Shown: positions 7,171 to 8,922 of the stretch, piece after piece
Layout: every line of letters begins with the position of its first letter
How positions within the stretch are numbered: the stretch's first letter is position 1
From: Syntrophaceae bacterium UBA2208
GTDB lineage: Bacteria; Desulfobacterota; BSN033; UBA1163
Direction of reading: 5' to 3'
Length of the DNA: 8,922 nt
Assembly (NCBI GenBank): GCA_002327885.1
Contig: DCUS01000056.1
Location: 10,946-19,867, forward strand
Notes under the pieces: model-generated
Databases searched by the model: none
The model's input: only the letters and a program-made list of their open reading frames with translations
Told to the model about the DNA's origin: nothing
Program-made: the position numbers and the translations under genes

Positions 7171-7920
7171 TTAAAACCAGGCAAGGTAAAGAATCCTGAT
7201 ACTTAACCCGGTAATCAATAGCCCCACGAGCAACATCAATGCCTGATGGGGCAACTTTTTGCAGACCCAGGCGGCAAAAGGAGCTGCAATCACTCCTCCG
7301 ATCATTAAACCGACGATTTTTTCCCAATGCTGGAATAGCAGAGTCCCGATCGTGGCGAAGAAAGTGATCGATTCAGCAACCGTGACGAAAAACTCTGCTG
7401 AGTTCACCGAACCAATGGCATATCGTGGATGATTCCCGTTTGCCACTAAAGTGGTGGTGACAATGGGCCCCCACCCCCCGCCGCCGATGGCATCAAAAAA
7501 ACCCCCGGCCAATCCGAGCGGGATCAATCTACTTTTCGTCTTTATCGGATGGGTTTTTCTGACTACCTTGAATAGTATCCATAACCCCATTATTAAAAGA
7601 TAGAGGGAGACAAAAGGTCTAATTTTCCCTCCCGGTAATTCAGTCAGGATATAGGCTCCTAATACTCCCCCGATCACCCCTGGGATCAGAAGCCTCAAAA
7701 AAATCTTTTTGTCAATGTTCCCAAATTTAAAGTGTGAGACTCCCGATACTGCTGTGGTGAACGTTTCGGATATGTGGATACATGCGCTGGCAATGGATGG
7801 GGGGACCCCAAGACTGAGGAAAAAGGCATTTGAGGAAACGCCATAGGCCATCCCGAGAGCCCCGTCAATGATTTGAGCAATAAACCCGAAGACGATGAAG
7901 ATGATGATGTGATCATCCAT
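7171..7920 (-). CDS. TauE/SafE (TSUP) family membrane transporter, sulfite-exporter-like
   Basis: A 249-residue integral membrane protein with about 7-8 hydrophobic segments in two homologous halves. The first half carries QIIDGALGMAYGVSSNAFF (16-34) and the second AGGFFDAIGGGGWGPIVTT (138-156), the paired signature of the TauE/SafE family. Members move sulfite, sulfoacetate or other sulfur-containing or organic anions across the inner membrane. Position between the RHH regulator and cysDN points to a sulfur oxyanion, but neither substrate nor direction can be read from sequence. Length is typical. Gaps are 51 bp to the upstream RHH gene and 58 bp to the downstream phosphohydrolase gene. A GGGAG ribosome-site-like motif lies 8 nt before the ATG. 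Confidence 0.9.
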   Translation of the reverse strand: MDDHIIIFIVFGFIAQIIDGALGMAYGVSSNAFFLSLGVPPSIASACIHISETFTTAVSGVSHFKFGNIDKKIFLRLLIPGVIGGVLGAYILTELPGGKIRPFVSLYLLIMGLWILFKVVRKTHPIKTKSRLIPLGLAGGFFDAIGGGGWGPIVTTTLVANGNHPRYAIGSVNSAEFFVTVAESITFFATIGTLLFQHWEKIVGLMIGGVIAAPFAAWVCKKLPHQALMLLVGLLITGLSIRILYLAWF

Positions 7921-7971
7921 ATTCCTGTCTCCCTATTTTAGAATGAGTCCATGGAGTTTGATTTTTATGAC

Positions 7972-8193
7972 TTATAAATATCCGAGGGATTTTAACCTTT
8001 TTTTAACAACTTCGATTTCTTCTTTTGTCAGAGAGGGTTCCTTCTTCACAGACCTGGAAGAGATGAGGTCCCTTAATACATAAACAATAAACTCCGTGAC
8101 AGAATGAAAGCCCCCTCCTTCAATGATATGGCCGAGATTATCGTAGAGTGGCCTTGGAATTTTGATGGTTACCTTGCCTTTATCGGGTTTCAT
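7972..8193 (-). CDS. small ribbon-helix-helix (CopG/Arc-like) DNA-binding protein, probable operon regulator
   Basis: A 73-residue protein. KVTIKIPRPLYDNLGHII (7-24) gives the N-terminal beta strand and first helix, and SVTEFIVYVLRDLI (31-44) the second helix, the fold of dimeric RHH repressors. The strand would insert into the DNA major groove. The C-terminal third (SLTKEEIEVVKKRLKSLGYL) is a charged helix-like tail that ends in LGYL. It is the first gene of the sulfur operon. Its start is supported by AGGAG (complement of 8200-8204) 6 nt upstream. The palindrome over its own promoter suggests autoregulation. The effector is unknown; the tail could mediate oligomerisation or sensing. An antitoxin role is possible for RHH proteins in general, but no toxin gene is adjacent. 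Confidence 0.88.
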   Translation of the reverse strand: MKPDKGKVTIKIPRPLYDNLGHIIEGGGFHSVTEFIVYVLRDLISSRSVKKEPSLTKEEIEVVKKRLKSLGYL

Positions 8194-8196
8194 TTA

Positions 8197-8225
8197 ACAC
8201 TCCTATAACACTCTCATAGGAGTGT
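8197..8225. promoter_or_regulatory. inverted-repeat operator with a third half-site upstream of the RHH gene
   Basis: Perfect 10-bp arms ACACTCCTAT (8197-8206) and ATAGGAGTGT (8216-8225) are separated by 9 bp. A third ACACTC half-site lies in the spacer at 8208-8213, so the half-sites begin at 8197, 8208 and 8220. That is 11-12 bp spacing, about one helical turn, placing them on one DNA face as expected for cooperative RHH dimers. The repeat overlaps the -10 box at one end and the RHH ribosome site at the other. The repeat is seen directly; binding by the neighbouring RHH protein is inferred. Confidence 0.75.
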
Positions 8226-8249
8226 AATCAATAACCCCTCCTTTGTCAA
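8221..8249 (-). promoter_or_regulatory. sigma70-like promoter of the RHH-TSUP-AlkP-cysDN operon
   Basis: On the minus strand, a perfect -35 TTGACA (complement of 8244-8249) is followed after exactly 17 bp by TACACT (complement of 8221-8226), 4 of 6 to the -10 consensus. Transcription would start near 8213-8215, giving a leader of about 20 nt that includes the AGGAG ribosome site. The -10 box lies within the operator palindrome, so a bound repressor would exclude RNA polymerase. Confidence 0.72.
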
Positions 8250-8250
8250 G

Positions 8251-8276
8251 TCTTTTTTGTTCTCTTTTTTGTTCTC
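8251..8276. repeat. 12-bp tandem repeat forming phased A-tracts behind the -35 box
   Basis: Two perfect copies of TCTTTTTTGTTC plus the first two bases of a third. Read with the operon this gives two A6 tracts, 12 bp apart, directly upstream of TTGACA. That is the position of an UP element and a likely site of DNA bending. The GTTCTC core recurs once more at 8280-8285. Confidence 0.7.
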
Positions 8277-8301
8277 CGGGTTCTCCTTTAAAAATTAGAG
8301 A

Positions 8302-8314
8302 AGGAAGACTTCCT
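8302..8314. other. short palindrome in the divergent intergenic region
   Basis: AGGAAG-A-CTTCCT is a perfect 6-bp-arm palindrome with a single central base. It lies between the two divergent promoters, so it could be a regulator site. At this size chance is also possible. It is followed by a run of eight Gs (8323-8330). Confidence 0.3.
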
Positions 8315-8378
8315 GGCGGAATGGGGGGGGCGTCCATACATACTGAAATCCGGGAATACGAAAAGATGACGTTTTCTC

Positions 8379-8406
8379 TTGATAAAGGAAAGTGGTTTTG
8401 TTAAAT
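8379..8406 (+). promoter_or_regulatory. candidate promoter for the UDP-sugar epimerase gene
   Basis: TTGATA (8379-8384, 5 of 6 to the -35 consensus), a 16-bp spacer and TTAAAT (8401-8406, 4 of 6 to the -10 consensus) would start a transcript near 8413, about 22 nt before the GTG start. It fits the need for a promoter here, since the upstream operon runs the other way. The -10 match is modest. Confidence 0.45.
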
Positions 8407-8434
8407 AGAGAAATGGAAAAAGGAGAAAGAGAAA

Positions 8435-8922
8435 GTGTCAAAAGTATTAGTCACCGGGGGTGCCGGGTTTATCGGTTCTAACCTGACGGAGTTCTTGCTC
8501 AAAGCGAATCACTCCGTTCGGGTCCAGGATAATTTTTCAACGGGCAAAAAGGAAAACCTCATTTTTGATAGAAAATATCCCCCCCTGGAAGTCCTCGAAG
8601 GAGATATTCGTGACTTGAGCGCCTGCAGGGAAGCGGTCAAAGGAATGGAATATGTTTTTCATCAAGCTGCTCTCCCATCGGTCCAACGCTCCGTAGAAGA
8701 TCCGGAGACCTCCAATGCCATCAATGTTGGAGGCACTTTAAATATCCTTCTTGCCGCCAGGGAAGAGGGAGTGAAAAGGGTGATCTATGCCTCCTCCTCT
8801 TCCATCTATGGGGACACGCCGACTTTGCCGAAGCATGAAGAGATGTCCCCTTATCCTCTTTCCCCTTATGCGCTCCAGAAATATATTGGGGAGCAATACT
8901 GCCGGCTTTTTTACCAACTCTA
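8435..8922 (+). CDS. SDR-family NAD-dependent UDP-sugar 4-epimerase, WbpP/GalE-like (3' partial)
   Basis: The first 162 residues of an extended short-chain dehydrogenase; the gene runs past the window end. The Rossmann motif TGGAGFIGS occupies residues 7-15. HQAALPSVQRSVEDP (76-90) and the NVGGTLN stretch (97-103) are typical of UDP-hexose/HexNAc 4-epimerases. ASSSSIYGD (119-127) holds the catalytic serine and SPYALQKY (143-150) gives YxxxK (Y145, K149). The SVxRSxxDP stretch resembles WbpP, a UDP-GlcNAc/GalNAc(A) 4-epimerase. GalE or a related decarboxylase/dehydratase cannot be excluded without the C-terminal half. The start is GTG at 8435, 9 nt after AGGAG (8421-8425); an ATG at 8413 is out of frame. 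It resumes the glycan-synthesis theme and orientation of 1-3525. Confidence 0.88.
   Translation, partial: MSKVLVTGGAGFIGSNLTEFLLKANHSVRVQDNFSTGKKENLIFDRKYPPLEVLEGDIRDLSACREAVKGMEYVFHQAALPSVQRSVEDPETSNAINVGGTLNILLAAREEGVKRVIYASSSSIYGDTPTLPKHEEMSPYPLSPYALQKYIGEQYCRLFYQL

Noticed and set aside
7972..8193. RHH gene as the antitoxin of a toxin-antitoxin pair
   Set aside because: No small toxin-like gene is adjacent; the downstream gene is a membrane transporter of a sulfur operon.
8323..8330. Run of eight Gs as a phase-variation tract
   Set aside because: It is intergenic, outside both predicted promoters and not in any reading frame, so there is no evident switch to control.
8413..8481. 22-codon ORF starting at an ATG before the epimerase
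   Set aside because: It is out of frame with the epimerase, has no ribosome site of its own, and its start would coincide with the predicted transcript start. The ribosome site AGGAG at 8421 serves the GTG at 8435.

Overview
This window looks like part of a surface-polysaccharide (O-antigen or capsule type) biosynthesis locus of a Gram-negative bacterium, interrupted by a divergently oriented sulfur-activation operon. AT-leaning codon use with many AAA/GAA/GGA codons, the gene content, and short 7-8 bp tandem-repeat motifs in and between genes remind me of uncultured Desulfobacterota or Nitrospirota-like lineages. That placement is an impression from recall, not a demonstration.

Region 1 (1-3525, + strand) is a tightly packed run of glycan genes. 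The first is the 3' part of a gene fusing the C-terminal end of a Gfo/Idh/MocA-type sugar dehydrogenase to a WbpD-type left-handed beta-helix N-acetyltransferase. Next comes a non-hydrolysing UDP-HexNAc 2-epimerase (WecB/WbpI family), 5 bp downstream. The third is a membrane GT-C/ArnT-like glycosyltransferase, whose start lies 1 bp after the epimerase stop. Together the first two suggest a pathway to a 2,3-diacetamido-2,3-dideoxy-hexuronic acid (ManNAc3NAcA-like) nucleotide sugar. The epimerase carries an in-frame insertion made of a 7-bp tandem repeat.

Region 2 (3590-8193, - strand) is a five-gene operon read right to left: a 73-aa ribbon-helix-helix (RHH) DNA-binding protein, a TauE/SafE (TSUP) membrane transporter, a cytosolic alkaline-phosphatase-superfamily phosphohydrolase of unknown substrate, CysD and CysN (ATP sulfurylase catalytic and GTPase subunits). 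It makes adenosine 5'-phosphosulfate (APS). No APS kinase, APS/PAPS reductase or sulfotransferase is in the window. A strong sigma70-like promoter (TTGACA, 17 bp, TACACT) lies just upstream of the RHH gene. Its -10 box is inside a perfect 10-bp-arm inverted repeat that also has a third half-site and covers the RHH ribosome binding site. This strongly suggests autoregulation and control of the whole operon.

Region 3 (8194-8434) is the regulatory gap between the divergent RHH and epimerase genes. It holds the RHH promoter and operator, phased A-tracts, a short palindrome and a plausible + strand promoter. From 8435 a second + strand sugar gene begins, an SDR-family UDP-sugar 4-epimerase (WbpP/GalE-like), cut by the window end.

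The most novel-looking element is the combination RHH - TSUP - AlkP - CysD - CysN embedded in a glycan locus. It could be a regulated sulfate-activation module, possibly for glycan sulfation or for sulfonucleotide turnover, but the window alone cannot settle which. No tRNA, rRNA, CRISPR array, transposase or integrase was found.
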